Assembly: GCA_035502995.1 (NCBI GenBank) | Contig: DATJTW010000107.1 | Span: 1-64,000 of the forward strand | Direction: 5' to 3' | DNA length: 64,000 bases | From: CADEED01 sp035502995 | GTDB taxonomy: Bacteria; Pseudomonadota; Gammaproteobacteria; Steroidobacterales; Steroidobacteraceae | Shown: piece after piece, positions 35,516-44,131 of the stretch | Layout: each line of letters starts with the position of its first letter | Position numbering within the stretch: the stretch's first letter is position 1 | Notes under the pieces: generated by a model | Databases searched by the model: none | What the model was told of the DNA's origin: nothing | Seen by the model: only the letters and a program-made list of their open reading frames with translations | Made by a program: the position numbers and the translations under genes

Positions 35516-36462
35516 CCGGACAGAACAGAAACAACGGAAGCCTGCGTCACCTGCTGACGCTCGAAGGGATGAGCAAGGCGCAGATCGAGACCCTGCTCGA
35601 GCGCGCGCAGACGTTCGTGAAGCCCGTCGGTGAAGCGCCGGTGATCAAGCGGACGCTGGACGGCGTGACCGTCGCGAACCTGTTCACCGAGCCGTCGACG
35701 CGCACGCGCGTGTCGTTCGAGCTGGCGGCGAAGCGGCTCGGCGCCGACGTCGTGAACCTCGAGGTGCAGCTGTCCTCGCGCGTGAAGGGCGAGAGCATGC
35801 TCGACACCATCTACACGCTCGAGGCCTGCCACGTGGACGTGTTCGTGATCCGCGATGCGGAGGCCGGCGTGCCCGGCATGGTCGCGACGCACGTGAAACC
35901 GCACGTCAGCGTGTTGTCCGCCGGCGAAGGCAGCGTGTCGCATCCCACGCAGGGACTGCTCGACGCGCTGACCATCCTGCAAACGAAGCAGAAGTTCGAC
36001 GGGTTGAAGGTGGCCATCGTCGGCGACGTGAAACATTCGCGCGTCGCGCGCTCGGCCTGGCACGTGCTGACGGCGCTCGGCGTCGGCGAGATCCGCGTCA
36101 TCGCGCCGAAGGCGCTGATGCCCGACGCCGGCGAATTCGCCGGCTGCGAGCGGTCGACCTCGCTGGACACCGGCCTCGCGGACATCGACGTGGTGATGAT
36201 GCTGCGCATCCAGAAGGAACGCATGGCGACCGCGCAGATCCCGGATGCGGATCGCTACTTCGCGAAGTTCGGCCTGTCCGCGGATCGGCTGGCGAAGGCG
36301 AAACCCGATGCGATCGTCATGCACCCGCAGCCGATGAACCGCGGCATCGAGATCGCCTCGGACGTGGCGGACGGGTCGCAGTCCGTGATCCGCGACCAGG
36401 TGCGCAACGGCGTCGCCGTCCGCATGGCGGTGCTCGAAGCGGTGGTCGAGGGCCGGTCGTGA
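35512..36462 (+). CDS. pyrB: aspartate carbamoyltransferase, catalytic subunit
   Basis: PyrB catalyses the committed step of pyrimidine synthesis. The 316 residues carry the carbamoyl-phosphate motif EPSTRTRVSFELAAKRLGADVVN and the HPTQGLLDALTI motif. In Pseudomonas the neighbouring pyrC-like pseudo-dihydroorotase and pyrR flank it; here neither is present. A PyrK-like gene follows with a GTGA overlap. Confidence 0.97.
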   Translation: MTGQNRNNGSLRHLLTLEGMSKAQIETLLERAQTFVKPVGEAPVIKRTLDGVTVANLFTEPSTRTRVSFELAAKRLGADVVNLEVQLSSRVKGESMLDTIYTLEACHVDVFVIRDAEAGVPGMVATHVKPHVSVLSAGEGSVSHPTQGLLDALTILQTKQKFDGLKVAIVGDVKHSRVARSAWHVLTALGVGEIRVIAPKALMPDAGEFAGCERSTSLDTGLADIDVVMMLRIQKERMATAQIPDADRYFAKFGLSADRLAKAKPDAIVMHPQPMNRGIEIASDVADGSQSVIRDQVRNGVAVRMAVLEAVVEGRS

Positions 36463-37391
36463 GCGCGTTGCCGCAGGACGAAGCCGGTCGCAGCCACGGC
36501 ACGCACCCCGCGCATCGCGGCAGCATCCATCTCGAGGAAGGCGCGGTCGTTGCGCAGGAGACCTGGCCGGGCGATCAGTTCGTGCTGCGCGTGAGCGCGC
36601 CGAAGTGCGCGAAGGCCGCGCTGCCGGGCAGCTTCGTGCACCTGACCTGCGATCCGGACGTGCCGATGCGCCGGCCGCTGTCGATCCAGCGCGTGAACGC
36701 GGCCGAAGGCTGGATCGAGATCCTCTACAAGGTGGTGGGTCCGGGCCTGCGCGCGTTGTCGCGCCGGCGCGTGGGCGACACGATCAGCGTGCTCGGCCCG
36801 ATCGGGCAGCCGTTCCGCCCGGATCCGTCGAAGCCACGCTCGCTGCTGGTGGGTGGCGGCGTCGGCATTCCGCCGATGGTGTTCCTCGCCGAGTGGATGT
36901 CGGCCCGGTCCATCGATGGAAAGGTCGGGCCGTGGAAACCGCTGGTGCTGATGGGCTCGGAGATCCCGTTCCCGTTCAAGCCGCGCCCGTCGACGATCCT
37001 CGTGCCCGGCATCCCGGCCGGCAGCATCGCCGCGATGCCGCTGCTCGACGGCTGGGGCGTGCCGAGCCGGCTGGCCAGCAAGGCCGGCTTCGCCGGCTGC
37101 TACGACGGCTTCGTCACCCAGCTCGCGGACGAGTGGTTAGGCTCGCTCGACGCGGCGGCGAAGCGCGACGTCGAGGTGTTCAGCTGCGGCCCGACGCCGA
37201 TGCTCGAGGCGATGGCGAAGGTCGCCGCGAAACACGACGTGCCCTGCCAGGTGTCGCTCGAGGAGTTCATGGCCTGCGCAGTCGGCGGCTGCGCCGGCTG
37301 CACCGTCAAGGTGAACACGCCGGATGGCCCGGCGATGAAACGCGTATGCGTCGACGGGCCCGTGTTCGATTCGCGCGCGGTGTTCGCCTAA
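36459..37391 (+). CDS. PyrK-like FAD/[2Fe-2S] electron-transfer protein
   Basis: The 310-residue protein resembles the electron-transfer subunit of class 1B dihydroorotate dehydrogenase. It has an FAD-binding beta-barrel (about 30-115; MRRPLSIQRV) and an NAD(P)-binding domain (LLVGGGVGIPPMVFLAEWM, SCGPTPMLEAMAK). A C-terminal iron-sulfur cysteine cluster (ACAVGGCAGCTVKV ... RVCVDGPVF) completes it. No PyrD catalytic subunit is adjacent. The start is a GTG overlapping the pyrB stop. The link with pyrimidine synthesis is supported by the pyrB overlap; the electron acceptor or partner is unknown. Confidence 0.88.
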   Translation: MSALPQDEAGRSHGTHPAHRGSIHLEEGAVVAQETWPGDQFVLRVSAPKCAKAALPGSFVHLTCDPDVPMRRPLSIQRVNAAEGWIEILYKVVGPGLRALSRRRVGDTISVLGPIGQPFRPDPSKPRSLLVGGGVGIPPMVFLAEWMSARSIDGKVGPWKPLVLMGSEIPFPFKPRPSTILVPGIPAGSIAAMPLLDGWGVPSRLASKAGFAGCYDGFVTQLADEWLGSLDAAAKRDVEVFSCGPTPMLEAMAKVAAKHDVPCQVSLEEFMACAVGGCAGCTVKVNTPDGPAMKRVCVDGPVFDSRAVFA

Positions 37392-37768
37392 CTTCCGAGA
37401 ACCGCGGTCATGCGGATCGAGACGAGCAGGCCCGGAACATCCGGCCCGAGTCTCGCGACCGAACGCACCGGCGGATCGGTACGGAAGAACCCCGCGTAGG
37501 CCTCGTTGAGGCCGGCGAAATCCTCGGGCTTCGACAACAACACCTGCACGTCGACCACGTCCTCACGGGTCGCACCCGCGGCGCGCAGCACGGCTTCGCA
37601 ATTCGCCAGTGCCTGCAGCGTCTGGTCCTGGATGGTCGGACCCGCGAGCTGTTTCGTTGCGGGGTCCGTCCCGGTCATGCCGGTCACGTAAATGGTCTGT
37701 CCGGCCTTCACGCCCTGGCTGTAGAGCGGATTCACCGGGGCCTCGGCGGTGCGGATGATTTCCTTCAT
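37388..37768 (-). CDS. RidA family protein
   Basis: This 126-residue YjgF/YER057c/UK114 protein has the Arg of the active site in RMTAVLGS-type C-terminus (SIRMTAVLGS). YSQGVKAGQTIYVTGMTG lies near the start and NCEAVLRAAGATREDVVDVQVLL in the middle. RidA proteins hydrolyse reactive enamine/imine intermediates. Its start codon overlaps the stop of the amidohydrolase gene (ATGA), so the two are translated together. It ends convergent with the PyrK-like gene (4-nt overlap). Confidence 0.93.
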   Translation of the reverse strand: MKEIIRTAEAPVNPLYSQGVKAGQTIYVTGMTGTDPATKQLAGPTIQDQTLQALANCEAVLRAAGATREDVVDVQVLLSKPEDFAGLNEAYAGFFRTDPPVRSVARLGPDVPGLLVSIRMTAVLGS

Positions 37769-39018
37769 TCGATGACCTTGCCGCCTTTCATCACCCACTT
37801 CACCCGCCGCACGGCATGGATGTCGGTCGCGGGATCGCCGTCGACGGCGACCAGGTCGGCCAGCAACCCCGCCCTGATCGACCCCACCTTGTCGTCGATG
37901 CGGAACGCCTTTGCATTGACGGACGTCGCCGCCGTCAGGACCTCGAGCGCGCTCATGCCACCTTCCTGCATAAGCTCCATCTCGCGCGCGTTGTCGCCGT
38001 GCGCGAACACGCCGACGTCGCCGCCGACGCAGAGGATGACCTTCGCCGCGCGCGCGTCGGCGAACGCCTTGCGTTCCTGCTCCAGGCCTGCCGGCAGCGG
38101 CGGCTGGCCGTTCCAGCCGCGGTAACGCGCGATCGAATCGCCGGCTGCGAGCGTCGGGCACAACACGATGCCGCGCTTCGCCATGTCGCGGAAGATCTCG
38201 GGGGTGCCGCCGTAGCCGTGTTCGATCGTGTCGACGCCGGCGGCGATGGCGCGGCGCATGCCTTCGGCGGTGCTCGCGTGCACGGCGACCGGCCGCCCCG
38301 CGTCGTGCGCCGCCTCGGTGGCGGCGCGCAGTTCGGCCGCGCTGAACGTCGCGCGACTCTCCTCGCCGGGGCGCCAGCGATAGTCGGCGTAGAGCTTGAT
38401 GAGATCGGCACCAGCGGCGAGCTGCCGGCGCACCGCGAGCACGATGCCGTCACCGCTCGCCTCTTCCGCGCCCTGCGGCACCTCGACGCCGGGTTCGAAA
38501 CCCTTCGGGCCGTAGGCGCCGCTCGCGACGATGGCGCGCGTCGCCACCAGCAATCTCGGCCCCGGCACGATGCCCTGGTCGATGGCCGCCTTCAGCCCGA
38601 CATCCGCATAACCCGCGCCTTCGGTGCCGAGATCCCGCTCGGTGGTGAAGCCCGCGAGCAGCGTCGCGCGCGCGTGATTCACGGCGCGCGCGGTGCGCAG
38701 CGCCAGCGACTCGTGCAGCACCTGGTCGTCCCAGCTCGTCTCGTTGTACGGATGCAGGAACAGGTGGCCGTGACCTTCGATGAGACCGGGGATCAGCGTC
38801 CGGCCGGGTAGTTCGATGCGGCGCGTTCCGGCGGGAACGTCGACCTTCGCTCCGGCCGCCGTGATGCGCTCGCCGGTGACCAGCACCTGCCAGCCGGCGT
38901 GCATCGCGACGCCGTCGAACACGCGGTCGGGCACGAGCAACGTCGCGGGTTCTTCGGCGGCGCCCGCCGTCAACGCGGCGGACGCGATGGCGGCGAACCA
39001 GGCGCGGCGCATCTTCAT
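37765..39018 (-). CDS. exported amidohydrolase-family protein
   Basis: The 417-residue metal-dependent hydrolase has a signal peptide (residues 1-20, TAGA-AEEP). The first metal motif is GLIEGHGHLFLHP, with GFTTERDLG, HAST and TIEHGYGG later and an Asp in CVGGDVGVF. The family includes imidazolonepropionase-like and prolidase-like enzymes; the substrate is not readable. The first motif is HGH rather than the commoner HxH in HVH form. It is coupled by 4-nt overlaps to an unknown gene upstream and to ridA downstream. A second, similar exported amidohydrolase lies at 49899. Confidence 0.88.
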   Translation of the reverse strand: MKMRRAWFAAIASAALTAGAAEEPATLLVPDRVFDGVAMHAGWQVLVTGERITAAGAKVDVPAGTRRIELPGRTLIPGLIEGHGHLFLHPYNETSWDDQVLHESLALRTARAVNHARATLLAGFTTERDLGTEGAGYADVGLKAAIDQGIVPGPRLLVATRAIVASGAYGPKGFEPGVEVPQGAEEASGDGIVLAVRRQLAAGADLIKLYADYRWRPGEESRATFSAAELRAATEAAHDAGRPVAVHASTAEGMRRAIAAGVDTIEHGYGGTPEIFRDMAKRGIVLCPTLAAGDSIARYRGWNGQPPLPAGLEQERKAFADARAAKVILCVGGDVGVFAHGDNAREMELMQEGGMSALEVLTAATSVNAKAFRIDDKVGSIRAGLLADLVAVDGDPATDIHAVRRVKWVMKGGKVIE

Positions 39019-39662
39019 GCGCGCGCGGACAATGCCTTCAGCACGACCGGGTGCAGCGCCTTGAAGCCGATGCTGCCGGTCGCGATCTCCTCCATGCCGC
39101 TCTCCTGCAGATAGGAGAACTTGATGTAGACCGCGTTGGTGGCGAGGCTCTCGTTCTTCTTCGCGCTTTTGCCCTTCTTCTTCCAGTGGAAGCTGTTGCC
39201 GTCGTCGATGACGTCCTTCGCATCCTTCACGCCGCCGATGATCTCCTTGGCGCCGCTCGCGATCTGCCCGGCCGTCGACGTGGCGCCCGGCAACACGTTG
39301 CCCACGCCCGCGCCGGCGATGCCGGCGACCTGGCCGACCATCAGCTTCACGGCATCGTGCAGCGGGAACAGGCCGACGAACCGCTGGCCCGGCCGGTAGT
39401 AAGACATGCCCATGTAGATCTCGGGCAGCTCCTTGATGCGGTTCTGGATGCCCATGCTGGGGCGCGCGGCGAGGAAGTTCAGCACCTCGTGCCAAAGCCC
39501 GATCAGCGCCAGCGACTTCACGCCCGCGCCGACTTCGGAGAAGAGGTATTGGCGGTTGCTGGCCGCGATGGCCCTGTGCAGCACGCCGCGATCCTCGATC
39601 ACGGAACCGCCGCCGCCGAACTTCACCTCGGAAACCGGGACTCTCCACATTTCGGCCGCCAT
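39015..39662 (-). CDS. unidentified protein, 215 residues
   Basis: I do not recognise this protein. It has no signal peptide. A Gly/Ala-rich stretch (about residues 108-142; VGQVAGIAGAGVGNVLPGA) is weakly hydrophobic. A Lys-rich segment (about 158-172) follows, and the C-terminus ends VVLKALSARA. A GGGGAG ribosome site lies seven bases before the ATG, and a TATTAG/TAATAT box around 39694-39699 could be a -10 element. It leads the minus-strand set unknown - amidohydrolase - ridA, each pair joined by ATGA. Confidence 0.65.
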   Translation of the reverse strand: MAAEMWRVPVSEVKFGGGGSVIEDRGVLHRAIAASNRQYLFSEVGAGVKSLALIGLWHEVLNFLAARPSMGIQNRIKELPEIYMGMSYYRPGQRFVGLFPLHDAVKLMVGQVAGIAGAGVGNVLPGATSTAGQIASGAKEIIGGVKDAKDVIDDGNSFHWKKKGKSAKKNESLATNAVYIKFSYLQESGMEEIATGSIGFKALHPVVLKALSARA

Positions 39663-39717
39663 GGCTGCACTCCCCGTTGTTGTTCTGAGGCCGATATTAG
39701 ACCGGCGTGCCTTGCAG

Positions 39718-39750
39718 AAAAAAGGCGGGCCGTGTTCGCCACGGCCCGCC
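39718..39750 (-). terminator. intrinsic terminator after rtcB
   Basis: On the minus strand an 11-bp stem (39740-39750 with 39724-39734) closes a five-base loop and is followed by six T. It lies 10 bp after the rtcB stop codon and closes the tRNA-like - slipin - rtcB transcription unit. It separates that unit from the downstream minus-strand genes. Confidence 0.9.
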
Positions 39751-39759
39751 CCGGTCTCT

Positions 39760-40980
<1,221 letters not shown>

Positions 40981-41051
40981 CGTCGTATTCCTTGCATGAG
41001 AGTACTTGCCGGCGGGCGCGTTCCGTTCGAAACGTCGTCCCGCCGGTTTTC

Positions 41052-42191
41052 CTACTGGCGCGCGCCCTGCGACAGGCCCGGCACCAGGTTCTTCAGCACG
41101 CCCTCGAGGCCGCCGTACACGGTGAGCGAACCCACCTTCTCCGTGACCTTCTCGAGCGTTTCCAGCTCCTTCAGACGCAGCAGCGTCGGGTTCTCTTCCA
41201 TCAGTCGCGCGGTGTTCAGCAGCGAACGCGTCGCCGCCGTCTCCTCGCGACGGCGGATCAGGTTGGCCTGCGCCACCTTCTCCGCCTCGACCACCTGGTT
41301 GAGGATCGTCTTCATCTCACCCGGCAGGATCACGTCCTTCACACCCACCGAGCGCACGGCGACACCGCTGGTCTCGAGCTTCGACGCCGACGCGGCGACC
41401 TCACGGTCGAGCGCGCCCTTGTCCGTCAGCAACTCGTCCAGCGTGCGCGAACCCACGGCCGCGCGCAGCGCCAGCTGCAGCTCCTTGTAGACGTACTCGG
41501 CCGCATTGCTGACGACCGAACGCGCCTTCACGGCGTCCGTCACCTGCCACAGGGCGGTCAGGTTGAGACGCAGGCTCACCTTGTCGCGGGTCAGGATTTC
41601 CTGGCCCGTGACTTCCATCGTCTGCAGACGCGTCTCCGCCAGCTCGACCTTCACGTTGCGCTGGTACTTCCAGTACGCGGTCACGCCCGGCTTCAACACC
41701 TCGCGCAATTCGCCGTCGACGATCAGCAGGCCGACGGCGGTGTCCGGCACTTCGGCCAGGCCGAGCACCGGCGCCAGCGCCGTCGCGCCCAACGCGCGGA
41801 TCATCACGCGAGCCGTGGTCGCATCCAGTGCGTACTCGGTCGAGATGTCGCGCACGTCCACGCGAACCGCGACCGGACCGCGCCAGTAGAGCCGACGCGC
41901 GCCCGGACCGAGCACACCGCTCAGCAGGCCGTTCTTGTAGACCAGGCCGACCTCGCGGTCGCCGAGCTCCACGATCTGCACGCACGGCTCGAGCAGCGCG
42001 CGCGCTTCGGCCACCAGCACCTCGGCACGCGGCAGTTCCAGCTCCGCCTGGCTCACGTCGTACACCTTGACCTCGACGCCGCGGCCGACCAGCCAGTACT
42101 TGCCCGGCATCAGCACGCGCTCCAGGTTCCGGTCGCGGTACACCAGGGCGCGCTCGTACAGCGCCACCTTCACCCGCTTCAGCATCAACAT
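41052..42191 (-). CDS. slipin-like SPFH/band-7 protein of the RtcB locus
   Basis: The 379-residue SPFH-domain protein carries the band-7 core at about 165-330 (TMEVTGQEILTRDKVSLRLNLTALWQVTD, SSGVAVRSVGVKDVILPGEMKTIL-type). A helical C-terminus follows. There is no clear N-terminal membrane helix. Instead, three related units of the form GLVY..G.L..VL.PG....YW occur at about residues 15-36, 80-105 and 145-175. Slipin-like genes are often found beside rtcB, where their role is unknown. The ATG at 42191 has an AAGGAG ribosome site; upstream frame extension is rejected as low-complexity. Confidence 0.87.
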   Translation of the reverse strand: MLMLKRVKVALYERALVYRDRNLERVLMPGKYWLVGRGVEVKVYDVSQAELELPRAEVLVAEARALLEPCVQIVELGDREVGLVYKNGLLSGVLGPGARRLYWRGPVAVRVDVRDISTEYALDATTARVMIRALGATALAPVLGLAEVPDTAVGLLIVDGELREVLKPGVTAYWKYQRNVKVELAETRLQTMEVTGQEILTRDKVSLRLNLTALWQVTDAVKARSVVSNAAEYVYKELQLALRAAVGSRTLDELLTDKGALDREVAASASKLETSGVAVRSVGVKDVILPGEMKTILNQVVEAEKVAQANLIRRREETAATRSLLNTARLMEENPTLLRLKELETLEKVTEKVGSLTVYGGLEGVLKNLVPGLSQGARQ

Positions 42192-42219
42192 GATCGTCTC
42201 CTTCTTCCTTCCTGCCCGG

Positions 42220-42243
42220 CCCGTGGGCCCCATTGCCCACGGG
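42220..42243 (-). other. 9-bp hairpin in the slipin leader
   Basis: The inverted repeat 42220-42228 / 42235-42243 (CCCGTGGGC with its complement, six-base loop) lies about 30 bp upstream of the slipin ATG on the transcribed strand. No T-tract follows, so it is not a terminator. It could affect RNA processing or access to the AAGGAG site. Confidence 0.6.
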
Positions 42244-42460
42244 CACTCCGAAAAGGTCGGGGTGATACCCACACCTCCGGCGCGGGACGCGCGTGGCGCG
42301 CGGCCGTCCGTGTAGTTAGCCCCGCGTCCACCCGCGTCCGGCCTGCGACGCGTGCTCCCGCGGAGCGCTCCACACTTCCCGACCGAGCCCGCCGCGCGCC
42401 TCACGGCGCGGGACGTGCCGCTCACCGCGCACGGGCCACGGCTCGCCAGGTCACCCCGAT

Positions 42461-42478
42461 GCGGGGCCTTCGCCCCGC
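42461..42478 (-). other. GAAG-tetraloop hairpin directly after the tRNA-like element
   Basis: A 7-bp stem (GCGGGGC / GCCCCGC) closes a four-base loop, 20 nt beyond the encoded CCA of the tRNA-like element. It is not followed by a T-tract, so transcription could read through into the slipin gene. It may protect or define a 3' end. The remaining bases between here and the slipin leader hairpin (42244-42460) contain a CTAACTAC motif at 42312-42319 and nothing else I recognise. Confidence 0.6.
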
Positions 42479-42497
42479 GTCATCACTTCCACTTCAC

Positions 42498-42571
42498 TGG
42501 TACAAGCGCGGGAGTCGAACCCGCGACAGGGAGAATCGCTTCTCCTGCTCTAACCAACTGAGCTAGCTTGT
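42498..42571 (-). ncRNA. tRNA-like RNA upstream of slipin-rtcB
   Basis: The minus strand folds as a cloverleaf with a six-pair acceptor (ACAAGC/GCTTGT), TA, a perfect D arm (GCTCAGTTGGTTAGAGC), an anticodon arm (GGAGA - AGCGAT - TCTCC) with a six-base loop, a five-base variable region, a perfect T arm (GCGGG-TTCGACT-CCCGC), an A discriminator and encoded CCA. Normal tRNAs have seven acceptor pairs and a seven-base anticodon loop, so this is probably not a decoding tRNA. TCATCAC at 42570-42576 can pair with GTGATGA at 42480-42486 and would compete with the acceptor. It lies on the same strand as, and 307 bp upstream of, the slipin-rtcB genes. A degenerate tRNA gene is the alternative. Confidence 0.8.
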
Positions 42572-42609
42572 GATGAGTCACTGTCTCGTTCCCCTCGCGG
42601 TACGCGCCC

Positions 42610-42623
42610 GCACGACCGTTGCC
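42610..42623 (-). promoter_or_regulatory. possible sigma-54 promoter for the tRNA-like/slipin/rtcB unit
   Basis: On the minus strand GGCAACGGTCGTGC shows the invariant GG-N10-GC of sigma-54 promoters, with partial agreement to the surrounding consensus. Transcription would begin close to 42598, about 27 nt before the tRNA-like element. Rtc operons elsewhere use the sigma-54 activator RtcR. No rtcR gene is in this window, and the match is imperfect. Confidence 0.25.
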
Positions 42624-42736
42624 GGGCGAGAGCGCGCCAGCCGGCCGTTCGAAACCGGACCGCTGCGAAGAAAACGCGGACAAAGACCTCCTGACGACGC
42701 TCCGCTCGCGCGCAGCATCGAAACTTTCGGGGCCGG

Positions 42737-42779
42737 AAAAAGCCGAGGCCCCGGTCAGCGGCAGCCGACCGGGGCCTCG
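42737..42779 (-). terminator. intrinsic terminator after the pilT/pilU operon
   Basis: A perfect 13-bp stem (42744-42756 with 42767-42779) on the minus strand is followed by GCTTTTT. It ends transcripts arriving from the pilus ATPase genes, about 200 bp after the last stop codon, so the tRNA-like unit below needs its own promoter. A second, weaker hairpin (42791-42797 with 42811-42817) precedes it. The stretch 42818-42980 holds one CTAACTACC motif (42905-42913) and no gene. Confidence 0.88.
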
Positions 42780-42980
42780 AGAGCGCCTACCGGAGAGCTG
42801 CCTTGCGCCGCTCTCCGTTGATCAAGGAGTTCAGCGCGTCGTGTAGCCGATGAAATCCGCACCGCGCGGCAGCGCGGTGACGGGTTCTCGCCGGCAATGG
42901 AATTGGTAGTTAGTAATCATGAGGGCGCGCATTCTAGGCGCGAAACGTCGCAAGTCAAGCGCCGTTCGTCGGGACGACGT

Positions 42981-44105
42981 TCAGCCGAAGTTGATCTTCG
43001 CTTCGAGGTTCGAACGCGAATCGGCGTTCGCCAGCGCTTCCTCGAGGTCGATGCGGTTCTGCTTGTACAGGCTGAGCAACGCCATGTCGAAGCTCTGCAC
43101 GCCGCGTTCGGAGCTGGCGACGATCGCTTCCTTGATGCCCGACACGTCGCCCTTCTTCACGAGCTCCGTGATGTACGGCGTGTTGATCATGACCTCGATC
43201 GCCGCCATGCGTTTGCCGTCCTTACCGACGACGAGACGCTGCGACATGATCGCGCGCAGGTACTGCGACAGGTCGAGGAAGACCTGCTTGTGCTGCTCGT
43301 TCGGGAACATGTTGATGATGCGGTCGAGCGTCTCGGCCGTGTTGTTCGCGTGCAGCGTCGACAGCACCAGGTGGCCGGTGCCGGCGAGGCTGATCGCCGC
43401 CTCCATCGTTTCCTTGTCGCGGATCTCGCCGATGAGGATGACGTCGGGCGCCGCGCGCATCACGCCGCGAAGGGCGCGCGCAAACGACTTCGTGTCCAGT
43501 CCCACTTCGCGCTGGTTGACGATCGAGCGCTTGTTGGTGTGCAGGAACTCGATCGGGTCCTCGATCGTGACGATGTGGTCCGAGGACACCTCGTTGCGAT
43601 GGTTGATCATCGCGGCGATCGACGTCGATTTGCCGGAGCCGGTGGCGCCGACCATCAGGATGAGCCCGCGCTTCATCATGATGAGGTCCTTGAACATGTC
43701 GGGCAGGCCGAGCTGGTCGAGCTTCGGCATGTCGGCGCTGATGTAGCGCAGCACCATCGCGGGATACCCGCGCTGGTAGAAGACGTTGACGCGGAAGCGG
43801 CCGAGGCCGGGCTCCGAGATGGCGAAGTCGATCTCGAGCTCGCGCTTGAAGCTCTCGAGCTGCTCGGGCGTCATCAGGCCGTACGCCGCCTGACGCACCG
43901 TTTCCGGCGACAGGATCTGTTTGTTGATCGGCATGATCGCGCCTTCGATCTTGACCTTGATCGGCGCGTTCGACGTGAAGAACAGGTCGGACGCCTTGCG
44001 TTCGACCATGAGCTTGAACAGCGGCCGGGTGTTCAACACCATCGGCGCGGCTTCCGACTCCTTCACCTCGACGGTTTCGACGAGCTTTTCATTCACGGCT
44101 GGCAT
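42981..44105 (-). CDS. PilT/PilU-family retraction ATPase, third copy
   Basis: The 374-residue hexameric secretion-type ATPase has Walker A GATGSGKS near residue 153, an Asp box and Walker B-type VILIGEIRDKETM. His-box sequences GHIVTIEDP-like and TGHLVLSTLHANN follow. The N-terminus carries an extra acidic segment (residues 1-22) before the conserved ASDLFFTSNAP. It is closer to PilU than to PilT. It follows pilU by 26 bp. Two such ATPases are normal, so the third suggests duplication and specialisation. Confidence 0.92.
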   Translation of the reverse strand: MPAVNEKLVETVEVKESEAAPMVLNTRPLFKLMVERKASDLFFTSNAPIKVKIEGAIMPINKQILSPETVRQAAYGLMTPEQLESFKRELEIDFAISEPGLGRFRVNVFYQRGYPAMVLRYISADMPKLDQLGLPDMFKDLIMMKRGLILMVGATGSGKSTSIAAMINHRNEVSSDHIVTIEDPIEFLHTNKRSIVNQREVGLDTKSFARALRGVMRAAPDVILIGEIRDKETMEAAISLAGTGHLVLSTLHANNTAETLDRIINMFPNEQHKQVFLDLSQYLRAIMSQRLVVGKDGKRMAAIEVMINTPYITELVKKGDVSGIKEAIVASSERGVQSFDMALLSLYKQNRIDLEEALANADSRSNLEAKINFG

Positions 44106-44131
44106 ATCCGCCCTGACTCGATTTCAAATAG

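Noticed and set aside
42461..42478. Intrinsic terminator between the tRNA-like element and slipin
   Set aside because: The hairpin has no T-tract after it on the minus strand, so it probably does not stop transcription.
42498..42571. Ordinary decoding tRNA
   Set aside because: The acceptor stem has only six pairs and the anticodon loop six bases. A seven-pair reading would leave a C-A mismatch and no discriminator base, so a functional tRNA is unlikely, though not excluded.
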